DNA of 28,938 bases from an uncultured Bacteroidales bacterium (GTDB lineage Bacteria; Bacteroidota; Bacteroidia; Bacteroidales; FEN-979), in the NCBI GenBank assembly GCA_903928285.1, contig CAIYQH010000454.1, positions 1 to 28,938 on the forward strand. Reading direction: 5' to 3'. This document shows positions 14,281-21,461 of this stretch, piece by piece. The notes beneath the pieces were generated by a model. That model did not search any database. It saw only the letters and a list, made by a program, of their open reading frames with translations, and had not been told where the DNA came from. Position 1 is the stretch's first letter. The number at the start of each line of letters is the position of its first letter. The translations under genes were made by a program, and so were the position numbers.

Positions 14281-16116
14281 TTATTTTGGAATTTTTATTT
14301 TTTGGCCGGGAACCAGTCTGGTACTGGTCTTTAGATTATTGGCTGATTTTAGCTGGGAAACGGTAACATCATGTTTCTCTGCAATGTCCCAGAGGTTGTC
14401 GCCCGACTGGATAATATAGGTGGTGAATTTCTGGGAGGCCGCTGCGGATGGTTTCCCCGCCTTTTGTACCGGCTCCTTTTTACCGGATTCGTTGGAGGAG
14501 GAGGCGTTGGGTACTACTTTAAGCTTTTGCCCTACCAGGATGGTTTCACTGGTGAGGTTATTCCATTTTAACAGCTCGGCAGGGGTACAGTGGTATTTGT
14601 TGGCAATGAAACTCAGGTTCTCACCGGCACTCACTACGTGGGTGGTTGAACTGCCATGCGATGCGGTGGTGTTGCTTTTTGGCTCGGTTTTTTCTGATGC
14701 CGCTGCGTTATGGGTTGAAGAAGCGGCTCCCTTGACCGAGGTGTCCCTTGGGGCCGGACTGGGAACATAGGTGGAGGTGAGATTTTTGTCGCCTTTGGAG
14801 GCCAGGTTTTTATCACCTCCTTTTTCCTTGGCGGATTTGGAATAAACCAGGATCTTTTTATTCGGTTTTACTGTGTTTTTTCTTAACCCGTTAAGGGATT
14901 TCAGATCCGCAATGGTCATATGGAATTTTTTGGCGACCGAGGCCATGGTTTCCCCGCTTTTTACGGTATAAAGTTCCGTATCCCTGTAGGTGGAATATAA
15001 CATCCGCTGCAGCGAATCCTGGGTCTTGCCGCCCTTTGTTTCATAGGCATATAGCGCGGTTTCATTGTTGATGAAGTTTCCGATGTATTTTTTGCGAAGA
15101 CGAAGTTTATAGGGAGTTTCGGGGGTGGCAGGGATAAACCAGTGTTTGAAGGAGGGGTTCAGGAATTCGATCTCCTCCATCGGGATGTTCAGCATCTCCG
15201 ATATCTGGTCAAATGCCAGCGGATGGCGGATGGTAACGGTATCGACCTCGTAATAGAGAATGCCCGGATCTACGGGATAAATCTTGTGTTCGTTGGCATA
15301 GGTCAGCACATAGCTTGCGGCAATGAAGGCTGGGACATAGGAGGCGGTCTCCCTGGGAAGATATTTCTTCAGCGCCCAGAAATTCTTCATGCCTCCCGAA
15401 CGGCGGATGGCCTTGTTCACATTGCCGGCTCCCGAATTATAGGCGGCCAGGGCAAGCGACCAGTTCCCATATATGTCATACAGGTCGCTGAGGTGTTCAC
15501 AGGCAGCCTTGGTGGCCTTATAGGGGTCAAAACGGTCATCGACATACGAACTGACCTTCAGCCCGTATCCCTTCCCGGTACCATACATGAATTGCCAGAG
15601 GCCTTTTGCCCCCGCCGGGGAGTTGGCTGTCGGGTTAAGGGCCGATTCAATGACGGCAAGGTATTTGAGCTCCAGGGGCATGTTGTACTTGTCAAGCTGC
15701 TCTTCAAAAAGCGGGAAATAGATCTGGGCAAGGCCCAGGATCCTGGCGGTAAGCTTGCGTTTGCGCACCGAATACATCTCGATGAACTTTTTTACCTCTC
15801 CGTTGTACACAAATTCGAAAGGCGACTGGTCATTCATCAGGGCGATCCGCTCGCGGTAAACCGAATCGGGAAACACGGGTACATCATTATCAGAGTAAGT
15901 GTTCCAGTTCTGGTACTGACTTGCATTGGGGAATTCGGTATCTTCAAAAATCTTCAGGCTTGCCAGGCTGTCAAGCATGCTGACGACGGGATCGTCCTCA
16001 ACCAGGACCCTCCTCTTGATGAACATGGTATCGGAACGAACGGAATCCTGCGCTGAAATAAAAACCGGCAGCAGGGACAAAAATAATAAAAGAAATTTAG
16101 CCTTATTTAACAGCAT
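14281..16116 (-). CDS. mltD: MltD-like lytic transglycosylase with three LysM domains
   Basis: The enzyme cuts peptidoglycan strands in the periplasm. The 611 residues start with a signal peptide (MLLNKAKFLLLFLSLLPVFISA). The SLT domain spans about 140-255, with putative catalytic Glu157 in AVIESALNP, SPAGAKGLWQFM (166-177) and LAAYNSGAGNV (223-233). Three LysM cell-wall binding domains follow at about 381-427, 492-536 and 565-610, joined by Ser/Thr/Lys-rich linkers. The first linker contains a near-duplication, GDKNLAS then GDKNLTS (434-448). There is no lipobox, unlike E. coli MltD. The stop is 60 bases from the tetR-like ATG. The neighbour upstream is a CDF transporter 59 bases away; they could be co-transcribed. 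Confidence 0.92.
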   Translation of the reverse strand: MLLNKAKFLLLFLSLLPVFISAQDSVRSDTMFIKRRVLVEDDPVVSMLDSLASLKIFEDTEFPNASQYQNWNTYSDNDVPVFPDSVYRERIALMNDQSPFEFVYNGEVKKFIEMYSVRKRKLTARILGLAQIYFPLFEEQLDKYNMPLELKYLAVIESALNPTANSPAGAKGLWQFMYGTGKGYGLKVSSYVDDRFDPYKATKAACEHLSDLYDIYGNWSLALAAYNSGAGNVNKAIRRSGGMKNFWALKKYLPRETASYVPAFIAASYVLTYANEHKIYPVDPGILYYEVDTVTIRHPLAFDQISEMLNIPMEEIEFLNPSFKHWFIPATPETPYKLRLRKKYIGNFINNETALYAYETKGGKTQDSLQRMLYSTYRDTELYTVKSGETMASVAKKFHMTIADLKSLNGLRKNTVKPNKKILVYSKSAKEKGGDKNLASKGDKNLTSTYVPSPAPRDTSVKGAASSTHNAAASEKTEPKSNTTASHGSSTTHVVSAGENLSFIANKYHCTPAELLKWNNLTSETILVGQKLKVVPNASSSNESGKKEPVQKAGKPSAAASQKFTTYIIQSGDNLWDIAEKHDVTVSQLKSANNLKTSTRLVPGQKIKIPK

Positions 16117-16175
16117 GAAGATAACATTTTAACTGATAATGAATTATAAAATAACTGCAATACTACGATTTTATT

Positions 16176-17030
16176 TTAAAAATTCTCAACATGGATGGTT
16201 ACTTCCGTATGACTAAAAGCGTTTTTGATCTCATCCTCGATCCTGTCACAGATGTCATGGGCCTCCCTGACCGTCTTCTCAGGATCCAGATTGAGATGAA
16301 AATCAATGTATTTGTAATTTCCCGCCTTCCTTGACCGCAGGTTGTGGAACGACATTTCTGCCGTGCAGTTGCGCTGTATGATGGCGGAGATTCTTGTTAT
16401 TTCTTCAGCGGGCAACGACTGGTCGAGCAAGGGGGCATAAGCCTTCATAAACAGGTTTACCGATTCCTTCAGGATCAGCATGGCAACGCAGATGGCGATG
16501 ATCGGATCAATCAAATGGATACCGCTGAGCCACATCAGTATCAGTCCCGTTGCCACACCAAACGAGGTATAAACATCTGTTTTGAGGTGCAGGGCATCGG
16601 CTTCGAGGGCGACAGAATCGGTTTCCTTTGCCACCCGGTATAGCCTTCGTGAAACCAGCATGTTTACAATGGCTGAGGTGATCATCACGGCAAATCCGAA
16701 TCCGATTTGCTGCACCTCGGCGGGGTGGAAGATTTTTTTTGCAGCCTCCACGATGATCCAGACAGCGGCAACGAAGATCAGCAAGGCTTCAACCACACCG
16801 GAGATGTTTTCAAACTTGCCATGGCCGTAGGGATGCATTTCATCGGCAGGAGTGTCGGAGATCCTGACTGAAAAAAAGGCTATGACCGAAGCAAGCAAAT
16901 CCATAAAGGAATGGATCGCCTCCGAAATGATACTGACGGAACCGGAAAGAAGTCCGACAATAATTTTCATGATGATGAGAAAGGTGTTTGAAAATATCGA
17001 AAGACGGGCTACGCTGACCTTCTTGTTCAT
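16176..17030 (-). CDS. Cation diffusion facilitator (zinc-type CDF efflux transporter)
   Basis: It is an inner membrane metal/proton antiporter. From ATG 17028-17030 it has 284 residues (a TTG at 17048 would add 6). Six hydrophobic segments are followed by a cytoplasmic domain. The transport site is H40-x3-D44 (EAIHSFMD) in TM2 and H148-x3-D152 (LHLKTD) in TM5, the H-D-H-D set common in zinc-selective members, whereas E. coli YiiP uses D-D-H-D. HPYGHGKFE follows TM2. The C-terminal domain ends with IHVENF and contains H-N-L-R-S-R-K-A-G-N-Y-K-Y-I-D-F-H. The gene is divergent from the deiminase gene, whose start is 78 bases away. Confidence 0.9.
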   Translation of the reverse strand: MNKKVSVARLSIFSNTFLIIMKIIVGLLSGSVSIISEAIHSFMDLLASVIAFFSVRISDTPADEMHPYGHGKFENISGVVEALLIFVAAVWIIVEAAKKIFHPAEVQQIGFGFAVMITSAIVNMLVSRRLYRVAKETDSVALEADALHLKTDVYTSFGVATGLILMWLSGIHLIDPIIAICVAMLILKESVNLFMKAYAPLLDQSLPAEEITRISAIIQRNCTAEMSFHNLRSRKAGNYKYIDFHLNLDPEKTVREAHDICDRIEDEIKNAFSHTEVTIHVENF

Positions 17031-17045
17031 TCGTTGAAATTTTAG

Positions 17046-17053
17046 CAAATTTA
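17046..17053 (-). promoter_or_regulatory. Candidate -7 promoter box for the CDF gene, TAAATTTG
   Basis: TAAATTTG on the minus strand matches TAnnTTTG exactly and lies 15 bases upstream of the CDF ATG. No TTTG stands at the proper distance upstream, so only half of the promoter signature is present. Confidence 0.45.
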
Positions 17054-17058
17054 ATGAT

Positions 17059-17088
17059 TTTGAAAGAATGGTGAATATCTTATATTTG
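17059..17088 (+). promoter_or_regulatory. Bacteroidota promoter of the deiminase gene (TTTG-18-TATATTTG)
   Basis: TTTG at 17059-17062 and TATATTTG at 17081-17088 are separated by 18 bases, matching the -33/-7 pattern of the Bacteroidota primary sigma factor. The transcript would start a few bases later and have a leader of roughly 15 bases before the ATG at 17109. Confidence 0.7.
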
Positions 17089-17108
17089 TGACCTCAATCC
17101 CCCCTCCG

Positions 17109-19148
17109 ATGAAAAAGTTCCTTACCATTTTGCTGCTGTTTTTGATGATGACGGCAACGGTGAAAGCACAGGACAGCAACCGTGTTATTCGGCCTGCCTT
17201 GCAGCATGAAATGACGCCTGATGAGTTGATGCATAAGGCAGAAATCGGAAAAAACTTTGTTGAGACATCGCCTCCCGCTCCCCCGGTCAGGAACGTTGCC
17301 GAGTTTGACAGGATGCAGGGCGCCCTCGTGCGCTATCCCTTTGGAATCCCCTTTACTTTGATCAAGGAAATGGCCACCGACGTGGCGGTTACTACTATTG
17401 TTGCCAGCACCGCCCAGCAGGCAACGGTTCTCAGCCAGTATGTGGCCAACGGCGTCGATACCAGCCACTGTAATTTTCTGATCGCCCCCTCCGACAGTTA
17501 CTGGACCCGTGATTACGGTCCGTGGTTCGAATCCGACAGCGCAAACCAGATCGGGATCATCGATTTTCCCTATAACCGGCCCCGGCCCCTGGATGATGAG
17601 ATACCTAAAGAACTGGCCGCCATGCTGGGAATTCCCTGGTTTGGCATGAATGTGACCACCACCGGCGGGAATTACATGACCGACGGGCTGGGCGTGTCGG
17701 CCTCAACAGAACTGGTCTGGAATGAGAACCCTACACTGACCCATGCCGAAATAGCCCAGAAACACAGCGATTACCTCGGCATCAATAATTACCAGGTTGT
17801 TCCCGACCCAAACATTTCCACTACGATCGACCACATCGATTGCTGGGGAAAGTTTCTTGCGCCTGATAAAATACTGATCCGGAAAGTCGCCCCCTCCAAT
17901 TCATCCTATACTGCCCTGGAGGCTGCCGCCACCTACTGGGCTTCACAAACCTGCTCGTACGGCTATAATTACAAGGTGTTCAGGGTAATGACCCCGTCGG
18001 ATCAGCCCTATTCCAATTCTGTAATTCTCAACAACAAGGTATTGATCCCCTTTTTGAATACCACCTGGGACGACAGCGCCAAAGCCGTATATGAGGCGGC
18101 CATGCCGGGCTATACGGTTAAAGGTTTCATCGGGAATCCTTCAACGCCCTGGATCTCGACGGATGCGCTGCATTGCAGGGTGATGGGCATCGCCGATATC
18201 GGCCTGTTATATATCAGGCATATCCCCATTGCCGCCACCCAACCCTGTGAAACCGATTATACCATCAATGCCGATATCATTGCCAGCAGCCATCAGCCGG
18301 TAAAGAACGACTCGGTACTTATCTGGTACAGCCTCAACAACGGACCCTACAAGCCGGTACTTATGTCAAACACTTCGGCAGGTCACTACAAGGGGATTAT
18401 CCCGAAACAGGCAGCAGGCAGTGAAATCCGCTATTACCTCACCGCGGCCGACCAGTCGGGCCGTCACGCCTCGGCACCCTTTATCGGTGCGGCCGATCCC
18501 TTCCTGTTTCACACGGTTTATACTAACCTGGCGCCGGTTCCTGATACGCTCTGGTTTCTTACCGTTCAGGATTGCCTGCAGGGCAAGATCACCCAGCTGA
18601 AGAACCTGACCGGCGGAGGGCTCAGCCTGACCTACATTCAGCAAAACGGATACCTGCCGTGGTACGTCGATTCCATGTCGGTAAGTTCGCTGCCGCATAT
18701 GGTCAACCCGGGCGACAGTGTCGGCATCCGGGTTAAAATGTATATCATCGCGAAAAATCCTGCCATTCAGTTTGTGGTTGACTCTCTTCATTTCACTACC
18801 TCCGCCGGCAATTACCATGTCATCATTATGGTAAACCATCAATTACTGGAATCGGTTGCAGCTGCCCGGCTGCTGGTGAACGCAGGCAACAACTACCCCA
18901 ATCCGTTCAGCAACCAAACGACAATCCCGCTGGAAATTTCGCAACGTGGCCAGGTGAAACTGGATATCCTCGATATCCGTGGCATGGTGGTAAAATCACT
19001 GGTTTCAGCAGTTCTTGAACACGGGGAGACAAGCGTAGCCTGGGATGGAACAGACTCCCGCGGAAACAACCTCCCGGGCGGTATTTATTTATACAGGCTG
19101 ATCACCCTCAAGGGTACAGAAACCAAACGGATGGTCCTTATTCGGTAA
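17109..19148 (+). CDS. Secreted peptidylarginine-deiminase-like protein with T9SS sorting domain
   Basis: From ATG 17109 it has 679 residues (a GTG at 17088 lies inside the promoter box). A signal peptide covers about 1-20 (MKKFLTILLLFLMMTATVKA). The catalytic domain belongs to the PAD_porph/agmatine deiminase group: WTRDYGPW (D135), YNRPRPLDD (R157, R159), TTGGNYMTDG, DHIDCWGK (H242, D244) and DALHCRVMG (C356). From memory, the P. gingivalis enzyme uses D130, H236, D238, C351 and R152/R154, an almost identical spacing. An Ig-like domain follows (about 375-480), then a beta-rich region, and finally a type A T9SS sorting domain (about 595-679; NYPNPFSNQTTIPL, GGIYLYRL, ending KRMVLIR). It is thus expected outside the cell or on the surface, converting arginine to citrulline in peptides or deiminating agmatine. 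Its last 11 bases overlap lysS tail to tail. Confidence 0.88.
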   Translation: MKKFLTILLLFLMMTATVKAQDSNRVIRPALQHEMTPDELMHKAEIGKNFVETSPPAPPVRNVAEFDRMQGALVRYPFGIPFTLIKEMATDVAVTTIVASTAQQATVLSQYVANGVDTSHCNFLIAPSDSYWTRDYGPWFESDSANQIGIIDFPYNRPRPLDDEIPKELAAMLGIPWFGMNVTTTGGNYMTDGLGVSASTELVWNENPTLTHAEIAQKHSDYLGINNYQVVPDPNISTTIDHIDCWGKFLAPDKILIRKVAPSNSSYTALEAAATYWASQTCSYGYNYKVFRVMTPSDQPYSNSVILNNKVLIPFLNTTWDDSAKAVYEAAMPGYTVKGFIGNPSTPWISTDALHCRVMGIADIGLLYIRHIPIAATQPCETDYTINADIIASSHQPVKNDSVLIWYSLNNGPYKPVLMSNTSAGHYKGIIPKQAAGSEIRYYLTAADQSGRHASAPFIGAADPFLFHTVYTNLAPVPDTLWFLTVQDCLQGKITQLKNLTGGGLSLTYIQQNGYLPWYVDSMSVSSLPHMVNPGDSVGIRVKMYIIAKNPAIQFVVDSLHFTTSAGNYHVIIMVNHQLLESVAAARLLVNAGNNYPNPFSNQTTIPLEISQRGQVKLDILDIRGMVVKSLVSAVLEHGETSVAWDGTDSRGNNLPGGIYLYRLITLKGTETKRMVLIR

Positions 19149-20658
19149 AACGTTTTTCAGGCCGCATCTGCGGAAAGAAGAGCACATCCTGGATGGATTG
19201 TGAATTGGTCATGATCATGGTTAACCTGTCAATCCCGATGCCAAGACCTGCCGTGGGAGGCATCCCGAATTCGAGGGCGCGCAGGAAATCCTCGTCCAGC
19301 ACCATCGATTCGTCGTCCCCCCGTTTTCCAAGCTCAAGCTGCGCTTCAAAGCGTTCGCGCTGGTCGATGGGATCATTCAGCTCGGAAAAGGAGTTACACA
19401 GCTCCTTGCCGTTGCAGATCGCCTCAAACCGTTCGACAAGCCCCTTCTTAGTGCGGTGTTTCTTGGCAAGGGGCGACATTTCCACAGGGTAGTCGGTGAT
19501 GAAGGTCGGCTGGATCAGGTAGGGTTCACATTTTTCCCCGAAGATCTGGTCGATGATCTTGCCCTTGGCCATGGTCCGGTCGATGGGAACATTCAGTTCC
19601 TTGGCGATGGCGACAAGTTCTCCCTCCGGTTTACCGTCAATATTGATCCCGGTGAAATGTTCGATGACTTCAAACATGGTGAACCGCTTCCAGGGTCGTT
19701 TAAAATCAACCAGGTTTTCGCCAACCTGGACCTGCGTCGTTCCATGGAGATCCATGGCGATCTTTTCAACCATCTCCTCCACAAGGTCCATCATCCAGTC
19801 GTAATCTTTATAGGCAACATAAAGCTCCATCTGGGTAAATTCCGGGTTATGGAACCGGTCCATCCCCTCGTTGCGGAAATCCTTCGAGAATTCATATACG
19901 CCGTCATATCCGCCAACGATGAGTCTTTTCAGGTACAGCTCATTGGCAATCCTGAGATACAGAACCATATCGAGAGCGTTATGATGGGTCTTAAAAGGCC
20001 GCGCTGCCGCACCTCCGTACAGAGGTTGTAATACCGGGGTTTCGACCTCCAGATAACTCTTTGCATTAAGATAGCTGCGCATCGAATTGACGAGCTGGCT
20101 GCGCTTGATAAAAACCTCGCGGACTTCAGGGTTGACGATCATGTCGAGATACCGCTGGCGGTAGCGCTGTTCGGGGTCGGTGAATGCATCAAATACGGCA
20201 TCCTCCTTCTCCTTGACAATGGGCAGGGGACGCAGCGACTTGGAAAGCAGTGTCAGCGACCGGGCATGAATAGTGATCTCGCCCATCTGGGTAACGAAAA
20301 CGAACCCTGTTATCCCGATGATGTCGCCAATGTCGAGGAGTTTCTTAAAAACCGTGTTGTAAAGGGTTTTATCCTCTCCCGGGCAGATGTCATCCCGCTT
20401 GATATATAATTGAATACGTCCGCTCTCATCCTGGAGCTCGACAAAGGAGGCGGCGCCCATGATCCGGCGGCTCATGATCCGTCCGGCAATACTTGCCTGC
20501 TGGTACAGGGTATTGTCGCCCTGAAAATATCTCTTTATCTCTGCAGCTTTGACATTAACCTCGAATGTTTCGGGCGGATAGGGGTTGATCCCCAACCTGA
20601 TCAGTTCACTCAGGGAATTTCTGCGGATGGTCTCCTGTTCTGTAAATATGGTACTCAT
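19138..20658 (-). CDS. lysS: Lysyl-tRNA synthetase, class II
   Basis: It charges tRNA-Lys with lysine. The 506 residues show the OB-fold anticodon-binding domain (about 52-140) and the class II catalytic core with motif 2 FRNEGMDRFHNPEFTQMELY (261-280) and motif 3 GLGIGIDRLTM (471-481); LEVETPVLQPLYGGAAARPF (203-222) and FCNSFSELNDP-like C-N-S-F-S-E-L-N-D-P (421-430) are also typical LysRS. Length is close to E. coli LysRS (505); many Bacteroidota versions are longer, as I recall. ATG is 20656-20658. Its end overlaps the deiminase gene on the other strand by 11 bases. It is 29 bases from the recO stop and seems to have its own promoter there. Confidence 0.95.
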   Translation of the reverse strand: MSTIFTEQETIRRNSLSELIRLGINPYPPETFEVNVKAAEIKRYFQGDNTLYQQASIAGRIMSRRIMGAASFVELQDESGRIQLYIKRDDICPGEDKTLYNTVFKKLLDIGDIIGITGFVFVTQMGEITIHARSLTLLSKSLRPLPIVKEKEDAVFDAFTDPEQRYRQRYLDMIVNPEVREVFIKRSQLVNSMRSYLNAKSYLEVETPVLQPLYGGAAARPFKTHHNALDMVLYLRIANELYLKRLIVGGYDGVYEFSKDFRNEGMDRFHNPEFTQMELYVAYKDYDWMMDLVEEMVEKIAMDLHGTTQVQVGENLVDFKRPWKRFTMFEVIEHFTGINIDGKPEGELVAIAKELNVPIDRTMAKGKIIDQIFGEKCEPYLIQPTFITDYPVEMSPLAKKHRTKKGLVERFEAICNGKELCNSFSELNDPIDQRERFEAQLELGKRGDDESMVLDEDFLRALEFGMPPTAGLGIGIDRLTMIMTNSQSIQDVLFFPQMRPEKRFTE

Positions 20659-20661
20659 GTT

Positions 20662-20693
20662 GCCTAATTTTCGGCAAAGATACAGAATTAGGC
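20662..20693 (-). promoter_or_regulatory. TATCTTTG promoter box inside a hairpin between recO and lysS
   Basis: GCCTAATT (20662-20669) and AATTAGGC (20686-20693) form a perfect 8-bp stem with a 16-base loop; the right arm overlaps the recO stop codon. The loop contains TATCTTTG (minus strand, 20675-20682), an exact TAnnTTTG box 16 bases before the lysS ATG. No -33 TTTG is visible. It may be a lysS promoter, a structured element, or both. Confidence 0.5.
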
Positions 20694-21461
20694 CATAACA
20701 TCATGGAGGATGTGATGCGACTGCAACCCTTTGAACCCCGGGAGATGAAGCCTGTAGTAAAGCAGGATCATTTCGAGAACCCTGCTGCGGGATTCCGGTT
20801 TCAGGCAGGTAAAGGGTTCCGCATGCAAAATGGCTGCCAAACCCGAAAGAGGTTCCTCCTCTTCAGGATTCACGCTGCAAACCTCCAGCAGTGAATGAAA
20901 AAGCCGGCTGTTCGCGGGATCAAGGTAGTGCTGGTGGTCGGGGATCACCGGCTGGAACAGCCCCTCCCTCAGGTTGAAAATCGCGTTCCGGTCAGAAAAG
21001 TTCGACAGCGGAAAGATACCCAGGTAGCGGCAAAACCGGAGGGCAAAAAACAGGGGGAATGCCGAAACAGGTTCTGTCGTATCATCCAGCAGAACACAGG
21101 TGTTCCACAGAAATATGAAGAGATCCGGATTTGCCTCCTCCTCGCGGATGGTTTTATATACCAGTTCATTGATGAAGAGCGCTACCGAGCTTTTCCGGAT
21201 ATCGAACGGGAGGGTATGGTAAGGCCGGGCCAGGTGAACCTCCCTGGCATGCTGGAGCGACTGGTTTTCCTTGTGATTAACAATAAGATCCAGCAAGGTC
21301 ATCGGCTGGAACAGACCGGGCCTGATTTTTGATTTCAGGTTGTGAACTCCCTTGAACAGATAGGTTTGAATACCGAAAAGCTCGGTATAAATTTTAACGA
21401 TTACACTGGTTTCCGAATATTTGACCGAGTGAAAAACAATGCCTTTGGTAGCATGAAGCAT
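20688..21461 (-). CDS. recO: DNA repair protein RecO
   Basis: It loads RecA with RecR in the RecF pathway by annealing single strands. The 257 residues start with the RecO OB-fold: G-I-V-F-H-S-V-K-Y-S-E-T-S-V-I-V-K-I-Y-T then G-I-Q-T-Y-L-F-K-G-V (about 7-42). A helical C-terminal domain follows with LRFCRYLGIFPL near the middle and YYRLHLPGFKGLQSH at the end, both typical RecO segments. ATG 21459-21461 overlaps the porZ stop as TGATG, so it is translationally coupled to porZ. The stop (20688-20690) is part of a small hairpin before lysS. Confidence 0.92.
   Translation of the reverse strand: MLHATKGIVFHSVKYSETSVIVKIYTELFGIQTYLFKGVHNLKSKIRPGLFQPMTLLDLIVNHKENQSLQHAREVHLARPYHTLPFDIRKSSVALFINELVYKTIREEEANPDLFIFLWNTCVLLDDTTEPVSAFPLFFALRFCRYLGIFPLSNFSDRNAIFNLREGLFQPVIPDHQHYLDPANSRLFHSLLEVCSVNPEEEEPLSGLAAILHAEPFTCLKPESRSRVLEMILLYYRLHLPGFKGLQSHHILHDVMA

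Noticed and set aside
15142..16056. Long plus-strand open frame (304 codons) opposite the mltD-like gene
   Set aside because: It is fully antisense to a well-supported gene with catalytic and LysM motifs; its translation shows no recognisable domain.
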